A stretch of 64,000 nt of DNA from Gordonia jacobaea. Lineage in GTDB: Bacteria; Actinomycetota; Actinomycetes; Mycobacteriales; Mycobacteriaceae. A model generated the notes under the pieces. That model made no database searches. It was not told the origin of the DNA and worked only from the letters and a program-made list of their open reading frames with translations. Numbering within the stretch: the first letter of the stretch is position 1; the number at the start of each line of letters is the position of its first letter. A program made the translations under genes and the position numbers. Positions 26,501 through 36,470 of this stretch are shown here, piece by piece. Location: contig NZ_LDTZ01000018.1 of assembly GCF_001186365.1 (NCBI RefSeq), forward strand, positions 248,001 through 312,000, written 5' to 3'.

Positions 26501-26812
26501 GCCGATCAAGCGATACCCGCTGCCCGACGCCTCGAGGCGCCCGGCCCCGAGGACGGTCCGCAGCCGGGAGATCTGGGTGTGCAGTGCCGCCCCGGGTGAC
26601 CGTGGCGGATCGTCGCCCCACACATCGTCGATGAGCCGCTCTGCCGAGCGAGTGCGCCCTCCGGCCAGCGCCAGCGACGCCAACAGCCGCTTTGCGCGGA
26701 TGCCCGGAACCGTCACCAGATCATCCGGCGTCACCGGCGAATCCGGCGCCGCGGACACGCCGGTGGCGACGGGACCGAGCAGACCGATCACGGTGGTTGC
26801 GGGGACGGACAC
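23531..26812 (-). CDS. Large SARP/AfsR-type regulator with BTAD and NB-ARC ATPase domains
   Basis: 1093 residues. The N-terminal OmpR-like winged helix (residues ~35-105, KRLLASLALAGGRTRSAERL, DDVWGDDPPRSPGAALHTQI) is followed by a BTAD domain (~110-245). An NB-ARC/STAND ATPase comes next, with Walker A GPGGVGKTR (297-305) and Walker B LLILDNCEQV, then LPLAIELAAARIRTM and a helical/TPR-like C-terminal half of about 500 residues. AfsR-like regulators bind direct-repeat promoters and switch with ATP; they often control secondary metabolism. It is convergent with the DrrAB exporter and divergent from an SRPBCC gene with about 90 bp between, so either may be a target (inference). The start is supported by the family N-terminus. 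Confidence 0.9.
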   Translation of the reverse strand: MSVPATTVIGLLGPVATGVSAAPDSPVTPDDLVTVPGIRAKRLLASLALAGGRTRSAERLIDDVWGDDPPRSPGAALHTQISRLRTVLGAGRLEASGSGYRLIGGRTDIEIVEELIAQGTVTALDDAASWWRGEPGDDLGVEAASLIGEIRARAGHAEDAFNRARSAAAMNSGDYSTAREIAERRCARDPLDETAALDLMRALAGEGRVADALAVYAALRRRLSTELGVDPGPTITEFHNALLAEGDLDVRRPAPSARRSSMQTGLLVETSDLIGREGDVASILEQLKANRVVTIQGPGGVGKTRVANRVGHRLVDEGSSVYYVPLAPIRNDDDVVPAIAATLGVGESDLGTNARPRIAPTGDLQDRLIDALRGRGALLILDNCEQVIERCARLVADLLAADSSLKILVTSRSPLMLPAEQIFGLPTLDVTDDGAAVELFVTRARAVRPDADLPHESVARLCRHLDGLPLAIELAAARIRTMTVEEITDRLAERFALLRGTDRSAPDRHRTLRAVIDWSWDLLDDDAREALRRLCRFPAGFTADAAGIVLGYRGFRLDDTLASLVNQSLLTVIEADGRVRYRMLEMVREFGEEKLAAEPGLSSEVNSAMRKWARSVASEMVTGYESGVDAGLMTRVAADVDNLVWVLRHCTELIAHGEKDDSEVADAVDCAVRIFPILAGFWMARGLHAEIMNWGSRLIDVLPTPPRDLSDERRRDWQATVLASMTHQMLRQDLRELARARYYLRRLHNPDRIYLEPTELMTACVLSRSTTEAIRYVVRGTTSPDERVATTALGGRMNLAENLGRLDKAERDGETLRKRSRLGSDHWMSAMAQVSLGGIHSQQANWSTAVDFYRGGIADLVRLGSFEDEMQTRCYLAVTLINLDQLDAAEEQLVHVADGWTPDDPDPRGFPEVFAGMMLAFGELRYARGDLADAAELFARAGDLLLREHPMAARDPGAAMLIGVAAIGLVRTGQLDRARALLPVLASGVVETLSPSGWNDIPQSANLAVATGYVLCDRSETRRDGARLLMLGKRLKARVDYPGYYAVLTDLVGASKLTQEEWDDVTADIPGMSRRRATEELVELLASKTPRLA

Positions 26813-26902
26813 TGTGCCAGATTAGCCCCGCGGTGCATATCGAGAGCGTCCGCGCTGGACGTATCGCCGAAAGACGGTGCGGCGCCGTGCTTGAATGGCA
26901 CG

Positions 26903-27418
26903 ATGGCTCGCAGCTACGCACTCGACTCGTTCGACCTCGACTTCTTCGACACGGCACCGGTGAGCTATCGCATCGACGTCAACCTGCCGGTCACACCCGA
27001 ACGCGCGTGGGCAGAGCTGACGCGCCAACACACCCTCGACTGGTGCCGGGCGATCAGGGGTATCGAGTTCACCTCGCCGCCGCCATACGGTGTCGGCACG
27101 ACCCGTCAGGCCAAACTCGGCCCAGGCGTGGCACTCTCCGAGTACTTCTTCGACTGGGTCGAGGAGCCGGCAGAACACCACTACCGCAACGCATTTCGCG
27201 GAGAATCGGTGACCGTACCCGGCCTGTCGCGGTTCGGAGAACTGACCGAGGTCAGCAGCGCCGACGTCGGCTGCCGCCTCGTGTGGCGCTTTGCTCTCGA
27301 ACTCGCGACCGGAGCCAAGCCGGTCAGGCTGTTCAGCGGGCCGACAGCGGCGTCGGTGTTCAAGACGGTCGAAACCGACACCCTGCGCCACTTCTCGACA
27401 CTGCGTCCGCAGACCTGA
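26903..27418 (+). CDS. SRPBCC (START-like) family protein
   Basis: 171 residues. The pattern VSYRIDVNLPVTPERAWAELTR, then GVGTTRQAKLG, YFFDWVEEPAEHHYRNAF and the long C-terminal helix ATAASVFKTVETDTLRHF-like ending fits the polyketide cyclase/dehydrase (SRPBCC) fold, a hydrophobic-ligand cavity. No catalytic residues can be assigned. Start ATG 26903 is preferred over a TTG four codons earlier. Its promoter region is shared with the divergent SARP regulator, which may control it. Confidence 0.72.
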   Translation: MARSYALDSFDLDFFDTAPVSYRIDVNLPVTPERAWAELTRQHTLDWCRAIRGIEFTSPPPYGVGTTRQAKLGPGVALSEYFFDWVEEPAEHHYRNAFRGESVTVPGLSRFGELTEVSSADVGCRLVWRFALELATGAKPVRLFSGPTAASVFKTVETDTLRHFSTLRPQT

Positions 27419-27444
27419 TCCGACGCCGGTCGCCGAAAACCCCG

Positions 27445-28641
27445 TCAGCGCAGGAAGCCTGCATCGGCGAGAGCGGCACGCACAGCCTCCTGGTGCTCTG
27501 CGCCCCTGGTCTCGGCGCTGACCGTCACCTGCACCTCGCCGAGCTGTAGGTCGTCGGCAACACGCGAATGCACGACGTCGACGACGCTCGCCCCCTGCTC
27601 ACGCAATAGTTCGAGCAGCGAGATGAGGCCACCCGGGCGGTCGGGAATCGTGGCGGTGACCGTCAGGAAACGACCGGACGCGGTCAGTCCCGCGGTGGTC
27701 ACGTGGCTGAGCACGAGGGGGTCGATGTTCCCGCCGGAGGTGACGACGCAAATCGGTCCCGGCAGATCGAGGTCGAGACTCATCAGCGCGGCTACTCCCG
27801 CGGCGCCCGCGGGTTCGACGAGCAGCTTCGCGCGCTCGAGCAGCAGGAGCAGCGCGGTGGCCAACTGCCCCTCGTCGACCGTGACCACGTCGTCGACCAA
27901 CTCACGGACATGGGCGAACGGAACGTCGCCGGGCAGCGCGACGGCGATCCCGTCGGCCATCGTCGACATGTGGGTCGCCGCAACGGGCATGTCCTCCTGC
28001 AGCGAGGTCGGCCATGCCGCTGCCTGCGCTGCTTGGACACCGATGATCCGGACGTCGGGTCGCCGTGCCTTCACCGCGGCAGCGATCCCGGCGAGCAGCC
28101 CACCTCCGCCGAGCGGGACGACGATCGAACCGACGTCGGGCATCTGCTCACAGATCTCGACGCCGACGGTCGCCTGCCCCGCCACGATGTCGCGATGATC
28201 GAACGGGTGGATCAGCGTCGCACCGGTCTCTTCGGCGAAAGCTCGTGCGGCGACCAGTGATTCGTCGATCGTCTCACCGACGAGCACGACCTCTGCCCCA
28301 TATGCCTTGGTGGCGGCCAACTTCGGTAAGGCGGCGCCCACCGGCATATAGACGCGCGAGGTGATGCCGAGGTGGGCCGCCGACCATGCCACTCCCTGTG
28401 CATGATTGCCGGCACTGGCCGCAACGACGCCCGCGGCACGCTCCTCGGGCGTGAGCCGCGAGATCCGGTAGAACGCGCCGCGAGGCTTGAACGATCCTGT
28501 GCGCTGCAGGTTCTCGCACTTGAGCCAGACGTCGGAGCCGCTGCGCTCGGACAACACCCGCGACGCCACCATCGGAGTGCGGCGCATCACGGGCGCCAAC
28601 ACCATCGCGGCGTCGTCGATCTCGGCTTGTGTGATCAGCAT
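27445..28641 (-). CDS. ilvA: Threonine ammonia-lyase (threonine dehydratase)
   Basis: 398 residues. PLP-dependent fold type II: Lys52 in GSFKPRGA forms the Schiff base, SAGNHAQG holds the substrate, and the glycine loop VPLGGGGLLAGIA binds PLP phosphate. A single C-terminal ACT-like domain (residues ~325-398, LTVTATIPDRPGGLISLLELL) suggests the shorter catabolic/TdcB-like or actinobacterial IlvA type. It converts threonine to 2-oxobutyrate for isoleucine synthesis. The ATG 28639-28641 matches the family N-terminus (MLITQAEIDDA); a TTG 27 bases upstream is the alternative. It lies 76 bp downstream of metB on the same strand, linking methionine and isoleucine precursors. Confidence 0.92.
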   Translation of the reverse strand: MLITQAEIDDAAMVLAPVMRRTPMVASRVLSERSGSDVWLKCENLQRTGSFKPRGAFYRISRLTPEERAAGVVAASAGNHAQGVAWSAAHLGITSRVYMPVGAALPKLAATKAYGAEVVLVGETIDESLVAARAFAEETGATLIHPFDHRDIVAGQATVGVEICEQMPDVGSIVVPLGGGGLLAGIAAAVKARRPDVRIIGVQAAQAAAWPTSLQEDMPVAATHMSTMADGIAVALPGDVPFAHVRELVDDVVTVDEGQLATALLLLLERAKLLVEPAGAAGVAALMSLDLDLPGPICVVTSGGNIDPLVLSHVTTAGLTASGRFLTVTATIPDRPGGLISLLELLREQGASVVDVVHSRVADDLQLGEVQVTVSAETRGAEHQEAVRAALADAGFLR

Positions 28642-28717
28642 AATGAGCGTCAACGTACGCGGTTGCAATGCCTCACGCAGCGCAACCTGCGGCGGTCCCG
28701 AATACCAGCGGTCCGAC

Positions 28718-29872
28718 CTACTGCAGCGCCTGCTCCAGGTCGGCGAGGATGTCGTCGATGTCCTCGATGCCGACGGACAGGCGCACCAGGTTCTCGGGCA
28801 CCTCGAGCAACGACCCGGCGGTCGAGGCGTGGGTCATCGCACCGGGATGCTCGATCAGCGATTCGATGCCGCCCAACGATTCGGCGAGCGTGAACACCTC
28901 GGTGCGGGCGCAGAATTTCTTGGCGTCCTCGATGCCGCCGGACACCAACACCGAGACCATCCCGCCGAAGCGCTTCATCTGCTTGGCGGCGACCTCGTAA
29001 CCGGGATGCGAGGGATCGCCCGGGTACAGCACGCGCTCGATCTTGTCGTGGCGGTTGAGGTACTCGGCGACCTTCTCGGCATTGTCGCAGTGCCGCTCCA
29101 TCCGGACCGCGAGCGTCTTGATGCCACGCATCGTCAGGTAGGCATCGAACGGACCCGGCACAGCGCCCGCACCGTTCTGCAGGAACGCGATGTCGGAGTC
29201 GAGTTGCTCGTCGTCGGTGACCAGGGCGCCACCGACGACATCGGAGTGGCCGCCGAGGTACTTGGTCGTGGAGTGCAGTACGACGTCGGCACCGAGTTCC
29301 AGCGGACGCTGCAGGTACGGCGTCGCAAAGGTGTTGTCCACCACCAGTTTTGCCTTCGCCTCGTGCGCGATCTCACCGAGACGGGCGATGTCGCCGACGT
29401 TCAGCAGCGGATTGGTCGGTGTCTCGACCCACACGAGCTTGGTCTTCGGGGTGATCGCCGCTCGTACCGCGTCGATGTCGCTGACCGGTGCCACCGAGTA
29501 GTCGATGCCCCACTGGGTGAAGACCTTGTCGATCAGGCGGAAGGTGCCGCCGTAGGCGTCGTTCGGGATGACGAGGTGGTCGCCGGGACGCAACGACGCG
29601 CGCAGCATCGCGTCGGTGGCTGCCATGCCGGAGGAGAATCCGCGCCCGTACGTTCCGCCCTCGATCGCGGCGATGTTCGCCTCGAGCGCTCGACGCGTCG
29701 GATTTCCGGTACGCGCGTACTCGAATCCGTCACGCAGACCGCCGACGCCGTCCTGGGCGAACGTCGAACTCGCGTAGATCGGGACGTTCACCGCGCCGGT
29801 CTGCGGGTCGGGGTCGTAGCCTGCGTGGATGGCTTCGGTGGAAAAGCCGCGTGGACGCTGGTACTTCTTCAC
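28718..29872 (-). CDS. metB: Cystathionine gamma-synthase
   Basis: 384 residues of the Cys/Met-metabolism PLP family: [41 protein letters not shown] and the PLP lysine K204 in [13 protein letters not shown]. It joins an activated homoserine (acetyl- or succinyl-) with cysteine to give cystathionine. Active-site sequence alone does not fully exclude cystathionine gamma-lyase activity, which actinobacterial members can show. The start ATG (29870-29872) is preceded by GAGGAGTT. It is 33 bp downstream of cbs on the same strand, forming a transsulfuration pair; the same pair is found near greA in M. tuberculosis (Rv1079, Rv1077; recalled). Confidence 0.93.
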   Translation of the reverse strand: MKKYQRPRGFSTEAIHAGYDPDPQTGAVNVPIYASSTFAQDGVGGLRDGFEYARTGNPTRRALEANIAAIEGGTYGRGFSSGMAATDAMLRASLRPGDHLVIPNDAYGGTFRLIDKVFTQWGIDYSVAPVSDIDAVRAAITPKTKLVWVETPTNPLLNVGDIARLGEIAHEAKAKLVVDNTFATPYLQRPLELGADVVLHSTTKYLGGHSDVVGGALVTDDEQLDSDIAFLQNGAGAVPGPFDAYLTMRGIKTLAVRMERHCDNAEKVAEYLNRHDKIERVLYPGDPSHPGYEVAAKQMKRFGGMVSVLVSGGIEDAKKFCARTEVFTLAESLGGIESLIEHPGAMTHASTAGSLLEVPENLVRLSVGIEDIDDILADLEQALQ

Positions 29873-29905
29873 GTGAGAACTCCTCGCTGAGTGGGTATCT
29901 GGACG

Positions 29906-31306
<1,401 letters not shown>

Positions 31307-31368
31307 ACCTCTATGGTCCCAGAGCGTCGCAAGCCGTCCACATTCGACTTGCCGCTAAGCTGGGACGC

Positions 31369-32289
31369 GTGTCCGATTCGCGTCACGTCCTCCGCGATGT
31401 CGGTGCCGCAGCGACCGCGACGGCCGCGGGGGCCGGCGCCACCTGGGCGGCATACAACGTGCTGGTCTGGCAGGCACAACAAGCCAGGACCACCATCCCC
31501 CACCGCACCGACAACGCCCCCAACGGCGACGGCATCTACCTGCCGGACGGCGGCGGCCCACTGCGCGTCACCCGCGACTCCACCGCCGACCTGCACCTGA
31601 CCGTGTTCGGCGATTCGACGGCCGCCGGACTCGGCGTCGAGTCGGCAGACGACACCCCCGGCGTGCGTGTCGCCCGTCGCGTCGCAGCGGATACCGGTCG
31701 GGCGATCCGCTACAGCAACAAGGCCATCGTCGGGGCGACGTCGAAGGGCCTGGCCGCGCAGATCGACGCGATGCTGATCGCGGGACTTCGACCCGACGTC
31801 GCGGTCGTCCTGGTCGGCGCCAACGACGTGACCGCGACCAACGGCATCCGGGCCTCGGCGAATCGCTTGGGCGCCGCGGTTCGGCGACTGCGCGAGACCG
31901 GTGCCGTGGTCGTTGTCGGCACCTGCCCGGACTTCGGCGTGATCACCGCGATCCCGCAGCCGCTGCGGTCGGTGTTGCGTGTCTGGGGCTTGCGGCTCGC
32001 CGCCCGCCAGGCGGCAGCGGTACGTAGTGCAGGAGGCGTCGCCGTTCCGCTGGCCGACCTGCTCTCCGAGGAGTTCAAGGCCAAGCCCGACCACATGTTC
32101 TCTCCCGACCAGTTCCACCCGTCCGCCGCCGGATACGAACTCGCCGCGGCAATCCTCACTCCCCCGGTCCTCGAAGAGATCGGCGAGTGGGGGCCTGCAC
32201 CGCTACCCGAGCCGCCCGAGTTGTCCGAGACCGTGCCCGCCAGCAAATTCATGTCCCGCCTGCTGCGGCGCGCACGGACCGTCGAATGA
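31369..32289 (+). CDS. SGNH hydrolase, Rv1075c-like
   Basis: 306 residues. The N-terminal hydrophobic stretch ([24 protein letters not shown]) suggests a signal anchor. The SGNH core follows: [10 protein letters not shown] (nucleophile), VGANDV (block III) and [10 protein letters not shown] (block V with catalytic His). M. tuberculosis Rv1075c in the same position next to cbs is an esterase (recalled). GTG 31369 is chosen because TAAGCT lies 7 nt upstream, a leaderless pattern. Its stop overlaps the pxpA start by 4 nt. Confidence 0.86.
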   Translation: MSDSRHVLRDVGAAATATAAGAGATWAAYNVLVWQAQQARTTIPHRTDNAPNGDGIYLPDGGGPLRVTRDSTADLHLTVFGDSTAAGLGVESADDTPGVRVARRVAADTGRAIRYSNKAIVGATSKGLAAQIDAMLIAGLRPDVAVVLVGANDVTATNGIRASANRLGAAVRRLRETGAVVVVGTCPDFGVITAIPQPLRSVLRVWGLRLAARQAAAVRSAGGVAVPLADLLSEEFKAKPDHMFSPDQFHPSAAGYELAAAILTPPVLEEIGEWGPAPLPEPPELSETVPASKFMSRLLRRARTVE

Positions 32290-33044
32290 CGCGCATCGAT
32301 CTCAACAGCGACGTCGGCGAGTCGTTCGGCCGCTGGGAACTCGGCGACGACGACGCCGTACTCGAGGTCGTCAGCAGCGCCAACGTCGCCTGCGGTTTCC
32401 ATGCGGGCGATCCGAGCACGCTGGCACGAACATGTCGAAGCGCGCTCGCGAACGGTGTCCGCATCGGCGCACAGGTCAGCTATCGAGACCTCGCGGGCTT
32501 CGGGCGGCGGTTCGTCGACGCCACGCTCACGGAGTTGACCGACGACGTCGTCTATCAGATCGGCGGGCTACAGGCCATTGCTCGCGCCGCCGGAGCCACG
32601 GTCAGCTACGTCAAACCGCATGGGGCGCTGTACAACACGGCCGTCCATCACGAAGTGCACGCGCGCGCCGTCGTCGACGCCATCGCCGCGGTCGATCCAG
32701 CTCTTCCCGTACTCGGCTTGCCGGGGTCGCTGCTGCTCGAGATCGCCTCGGATCGCGGAATCGGCGTTGTCCGAGAAGCTTTCGCGGATCGCGCCTACCA
32801 CTCCGACGGCACCTTGGTCTCCCGGCGCGAACCGGGCGCAGTGCTCGACGATCCGACGGTGGTCGCCGGGCGGGTGCTGCGCATGGTCTCCGACGGCGTC
32901 GTCGACTCCGTCGAAGGCGACACGATACGGATCGACGTCGACTCGGTGTGTCTGCACGGCGACAGTCCCGCCGCTGTCGCGATGGCGGTGGCAACCCGCG
33001 AACTGCTGACCGCCGAGGGCATCGAGATCACGCCGTTCTCGTGA
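32286..33044 (+). CDS. pxpA: LamB/YcsF family protein, 5-oxoprolinase subunit A
   Basis: 252 residues. The family signature [13 protein letters not shown] opens the protein, followed by [49 protein letters not shown] and VCLHGDSP. PxpA acts with PxpB and PxpC in ATP-dependent opening of 5-oxoproline to glutamate. No pxpB or pxpC is adjacent here, so the partners must lie elsewhere or the protein works differently. ATG 32286 overlaps the upstream stop by 4 nt. Its 3' end overlaps the convergent MFS gene by 17 bp. Confidence 0.9.
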   Translation: MTRIDLNSDVGESFGRWELGDDDAVLEVVSSANVACGFHAGDPSTLARTCRSALANGVRIGAQVSYRDLAGFGRRFVDATLTELTDDVVYQIGGLQAIARAAGATVSYVKPHGALYNTAVHHEVHARAVVDAIAAVDPALPVLGLPGSLLLEIASDRGIGVVREAFADRAYHSDGTLVSRREPGAVLDDPTVVAGRVLRMVSDGVVDSVEGDTIRIDVDSVCLHGDSPAAVAMAVATRELLTAEGIEITPFS

Positions 33045-34428
33045 GCGTAGGCCGCGACGGCAGCATGAGCGCGAGCACCGCGCCCACCAGTGCGAACACC
33101 ACCGACCACCAGAAGGCTTCCGAGAAGCCCGCTGCCACCGAGGCCGCCGACATGACCACGACGGCGAGGATCGCGGTTCCGAAGGAGCCGCCGAGTTGCT
33201 GGGTGATCCGGGTGAGCATGCTGGTGTCCTGACGCGCGGAGTCGGGGACGCCGATGAAGCCTGCAGCCATGATCGGCGACAACAACAAACCGAGTCCGAG
33301 TCCGCGGAACAGCAGGGCGATCATCAACCAGATCACCGAGGTTCCCGCATCGGCGAACGCGAACGGCACGGTGGCGGCCGCGACGATCACGAACCCGCAC
33401 GCCGCCACCCAACGCCCGCCGAACCGGTCGGTCAACTTTCCCGCGACTCCGCGGGTCACGAACGCTCCGACGCCCTGCGGGATCAGATAGAGCGCTGCCC
33501 GGAGCACCGAATCGCCGAACACCTGCTGAAAGAACAAGGGCAGCAAGAACATTGCTCCAAACGATGCGATGCCGAACGCGAACAGTCCGGCCGACGACGC
33601 GGCAACTGCGCGATGAGCAAGAATCCGGATGTCGACGATCCCCTGGCGCGCAGACACCAGGCTGCGCACCACGAAGACTCCCAGCGTGATCACGCCGACG
33701 ATCAGCGGAATCATCACGCTCCGACTGACGAAGCCTGCATGGGCGTTGGAGAGTCCGAGCAGGATCAGCGCCAAACCCGGTGCGAGAAGCAGCAATCCGA
33801 CGACATCGAGGTGAGCGTGGTGGTCGTCGGCGCCGCGGGTGCGGTCGTCGTCGGGGATACGCCGCGCGAGATAGAGCGCGACGGCCACGATCGGGACGTT
33901 GATCAGAAAGAGCCAACGCCAGTTGAGCCAGTTCAGGATCACGCCGCCGAGCACGGGACCCAGGATCGGGCCCAGCGCGGTCGGCATCGACACCAGAGCG
34001 ATGACCTGCCCGAGCGCCACTCCGCGACTCGCCGACACCAGGATCGACATCATCAGCGGCATGATCAGGCCGGCGCCGAGGCCCTGCAGAACGCGAAATG
34101 CGATGAGCGACGGCGCATCCCATGCCATCGCGCACAGGACCGAGCCGAGCAGGAAGATCAGCAGCCCCGCGATCCAGGCGACGCGTGACCCGAATCGCGT
34201 TGCCGCCCAACCCGCCAACGGCACCGCGACGGCGAGCGCCAGGAGGTATCCGGTACTGACCCACTGGATCGTCGACACCGGAACGTCGAGGTCTCGGCCG
34301 AGCGTCTCGAGCGCGATGGTGGTGATCGTGGTGTCGAGGATCGGTGCGATCAGACCGATGATCACGGCCCACGCGACACGGCGCGTCGCGGGATCGATGG
34401 TCTGCGCCGGGGACGCTGTTGCCGTCAT
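33028..34428 (-). CDS. DHA2-type MFS drug exporter
   Basis: 466 residues with about 14 hydrophobic segments, as in EmrB/QacA drug:H+ antiporters. Motif A-like [13 protein letters not shown], the motif C region [12 protein letters not shown] after the fifth helix, and [12 protein letters not shown] in the second half support the DHA2 group. Substrate unknown. The start ATG (34426-34428) follows AAGGGGG. The promoter overlaps an inverted repeat shared with a divergent TetR gene, indicating induction by a TetR ligand. The last 17 bases overlap pxpA on the opposite strand. Confidence 0.9.
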   Translation of the reverse strand: MTATASPAQTIDPATRRVAWAVIIGLIAPILDTTITTIALETLGRDLDVPVSTIQWVSTGYLLALAVAVPLAGWAATRFGSRVAWIAGLLIFLLGSVLCAMAWDAPSLIAFRVLQGLGAGLIMPLMMSILVSASRGVALGQVIALVSMPTALGPILGPVLGGVILNWLNWRWLFLINVPIVAVALYLARRIPDDDRTRGADDHHAHLDVVGLLLLAPGLALILLGLSNAHAGFVSRSVMIPLIVGVITLGVFVVRSLVSARQGIVDIRILAHRAVAASSAGLFAFGIASFGAMFLLPLFFQQVFGDSVLRAALYLIPQGVGAFVTRGVAGKLTDRFGGRWVAACGFVIVAAATVPFAFADAGTSVIWLMIALLFRGLGLGLLLSPIMAAGFIGVPDSARQDTSMLTRITQQLGGSFGTAILAVVVMSAASVAAGFSEAFWWSVVFALVGAVLALMLPSRPTLTRTA

Positions 34429-34449
34429 GGGAACCCCCTTAAGAATCAG

Positions 34450-34495
34450 TTGTGTATCTTATTGCGACGATAGGCCGACGCGATAAGATACGCAA
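34450..34495. promoter_or_regulatory. Shared TetR operator and divergent promoters of the MFS/TetR pair
   Basis: TTGTGTATCTTATTGCG (34450-34466) and CGCGATAAGATACGCAA (34479-34495) are inverted copies matching at 15 of 17 positions across a 12-bp spacer. Each arm contains a -10-like TAAGAT: 34456-34461 for the MFS gene (minus) and 34484-34489 for the TetR gene (plus). The right arm ends at the TetR GTG, so binding would block both promoters. Confidence 0.75.
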
Positions 34496-35125
34496 GTGGA
34501 TCTTGACCACCGGGACACCAACCCCACGCGACGCCGCGGCGCCGAACTCGAGGCCGCCATCCTCGACGCCGCGTGGGAGCAGTTGCTCGACCGCGGCTAC
34601 TCGGGGCTGACCTTCGAGGCTGTCGCCGAACGAGCGGGGACCAGCAGGCCCGTGCTCTACCGTCGGTGGGCGACGCGCGGTGACCTGCTGCGCGCTGCGA
34701 TCTCCCATCGCGGGCGACAGGTCGAGGTAGTCGTACCCGACACCGGGAACCTGCGCGACGACGTCCTCGAAGCGCTGCGCGACATGAACAACAGTCGCGC
34801 AGATTTCGTGGTGATGATGGCGTCGAGTCTGGGCGAGTACTTCGCCGAGGGCGGCACCAATCCCCGCGAGGTTCGCGCGCTGTTCGTCGGCGATCGTGCG
34901 TCGACCATGGCCACCATCGTCGAACGCGCGATCGCTCGTGGCGAGGTGGACCCCGCGCATGTGACCGAGCGAGCCATGACACTGCCGGCCGACCTCTATC
35001 GATACGAGGTACTCATGTCCCTGAAACCCGTACCGGACGACGTCCTACGCGCCATCGTCGACGACGTCTTCTTGCCGCTCGTCCAACCGGATACCGCATC
35101 GAAGGCTCCGCGCTCCGACGAGTGA
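34496..35125 (+). CDS. TetR-family repressor of the divergent MFS exporter
   Basis: 209 residues. N-terminal TetR helix-turn-helix (residues ~15-62): EAAILDAAWEQLLDRGYSGL, then TFEAVAERAGTSRPVLYRRW. The C-terminal ligand domain has no recognisable specificity. GTG 34496 directly follows the operator arm, and TAAGAT lies 6 nt upstream, so the message should be leaderless and autorepressed. It is divergent from the DHA2 exporter with 67 bp between, the standard arrangement for a local efflux repressor. Its TGA precedes the fadA3 start by 47 bp, so some read-through into fadA3 is possible. Confidence 0.88.
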   Translation: MDLDHRDTNPTRRRGAELEAAILDAAWEQLLDRGYSGLTFEAVAERAGTSRPVLYRRWATRGDLLRAAISHRGRQVEVVVPDTGNLRDDVLEALRDMNNSRADFVVMMASSLGEYFAEGGTNPREVRALFVGDRASTMATIVERAIARGEVDPAHVTERAMTLPADLYRYEVLMSLKPVPDDVLRAIVDDVFLPLVQPDTASKAPRSDE

Positions 35126-35172
35126 CAAATCCGGCTCATCTGACACCCGGGCTGTCCAGTAACGTGTTTCAC

Positions 35173-36396
35173 ATGCCTGAAGCTGTCATCGTTGCCCATG
35201 CCCGCTCCCCGATCGGCCGTGCCGGAAAGGGATCCCTCAAAGACGTTCGTCCCGACGAACTCTCTCGCCAGATCGTCACCGCACTTCTCGCCAAGGTCCC
35301 CGAGCTCGACCCCAAGGAGATCGAAGACATCCACTGGGGAATCGGCCAGCCCGGCGGCCAGGGCGGCTACAACATCGCCCGCGTGCTCGGCGTCGAACTC
35401 GGCTTCGACCACATTCCCGGCGTCACCGTGAACCGCTACTGCTCGTCGTCGTTGCAGACCACCCGTATGGCCCTGCACGCCATCAAGGCCGGCGAGGGTG
35501 ACGTGTTCATCTCCGGTGGCGTCGAGAGCGTGTCGAGCTTCGGCATCTCCGGCGGTGCCGACGGTGCGCCCGATTCCAAGAACCCGCTGTTCGACGAGGC
35601 GCTGGCCCGCACCGAGCGCAGCGCGGAGGGCGGCGCTCCCGCGTGGCACGATCCGCGCGAGGACGGCCTGATCCCCGATGTCTACATCGCCATGGGTCAG
35701 ACCGCCGAGAACGTCGCGAGCTTTACCGGCATCTCGCGTGAAGACCAGGATCACTGGGGCGTGCGCAGCCAGAACCGCGCAGAAGAGGCCATCAAGGCCG
35801 GATTCTTCGAGCGCGAGATCGACCCGATCACGCTGGCCGACGGCACCGTCGTCAGCACCGACGATGGCCCCCGGCCGGGCACGACCTACGAGAAGATCTC
35901 GCAGCTCAAGCCCGTCTTCCGCCCCGACGGCACCATCACGGCCGGCAACGCCTGCCCGCTGAACGACGGCGCGGCCGCGTTGGTCATCATGAGCGACACC
36001 AAGGCCAAGGAACTCGGCCTGACCCCGCTCGCACGCGTCGTCGCCACGGCCGCGACCGGACTCTCGCCGGAGATCATGGGCCTCGGCCCCATCGAGGCCG
36101 TGCGCAAGGTGCTTCGCGTCGCAGGCAAGTCGATCTCCGACATCGACCTGTTCGAGATCAATGAGGCATTCGCCGTCCAGGTCATCGGTTCGGCAAACGA
36201 GCTGGGCATCGACCACGACAAGCTGAACGTGTCCGGCGGTGCCATCGCGCTCGGCCACCCGTTCGGAATGACCGGTGCACGTATCACCACCACGCTGCTC
36301 AACAACCTGCAGACCTACGACAAGACGTTCGGCATCGAGACGATGTGCGTCGGCGGCGGCCAGGGCATGGCGATGGTGCTCGAGCGCCTGAGCTGA
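35173..36396 (+). CDS. fadA3: Acetyl-CoA C-acyltransferase (thiolase)
   Basis: 407 residues with all thiolase residues: nucleophile Cys90 in NRYCSSSLQT, His in GGAIALGHPFGMTGAR and the second Cys in MCVGGGQGMA. Thiolases cleave 3-ketoacyl-CoA in beta-oxidation or run the reverse condensation. The start MPEAVIVAHARSPIGRAGKG matches the family; a GTG 51 bases upstream overlaps the TetR stop but would add an atypical extension. No fadB-type partner is adjacent. In M. tuberculosis fadA3 (Rv1074c) adjoins Rv1075c (recalled); here pxpA, an MFS gene and a TetR gene lie between. A long terminator hairpin follows. Confidence 0.92.
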   Translation: MPEAVIVAHARSPIGRAGKGSLKDVRPDELSRQIVTALLAKVPELDPKEIEDIHWGIGQPGGQGGYNIARVLGVELGFDHIPGVTVNRYCSSSLQTTRMALHAIKAGEGDVFISGGVESVSSFGISGGADGAPDSKNPLFDEALARTERSAEGGAPAWHDPREDGLIPDVYIAMGQTAENVASFTGISREDQDHWGVRSQNRAEEAIKAGFFEREIDPITLADGTVVSTDDGPRPGTTYEKISQLKPVFRPDGTITAGNACPLNDGAAALVIMSDTKAKELGLTPLARVVATAATGLSPEIMGLGPIEAVRKVLRVAGKSISDIDLFEINEAFAVQVIGSANELGIDHDKLNVSGGAIALGHPFGMTGARITTTLLNNLQTYDKTFGIETMCVGGGQGMAMVLERLS

Positions 36397-36413
36397 CCAG
36401 ACCCCCAACACAG

Positions 36414-36454
36414 CACCGAGGCCCTGCACTCACGGAGAGTGCAGGGCCTCGGTG
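36414..36454. terminator. Bidirectional terminator between fadA3 and the Bax-inhibitor gene
   Basis: Perfect 17-bp stem CACCGAGGCCCTGCACT / AGTGCAGGGCCTCGGTG with a 7-nt loop, between convergent genes. Confidence 0.85.
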
Positions 36455-36470
36455 TATGAGGGGGCCGAAA

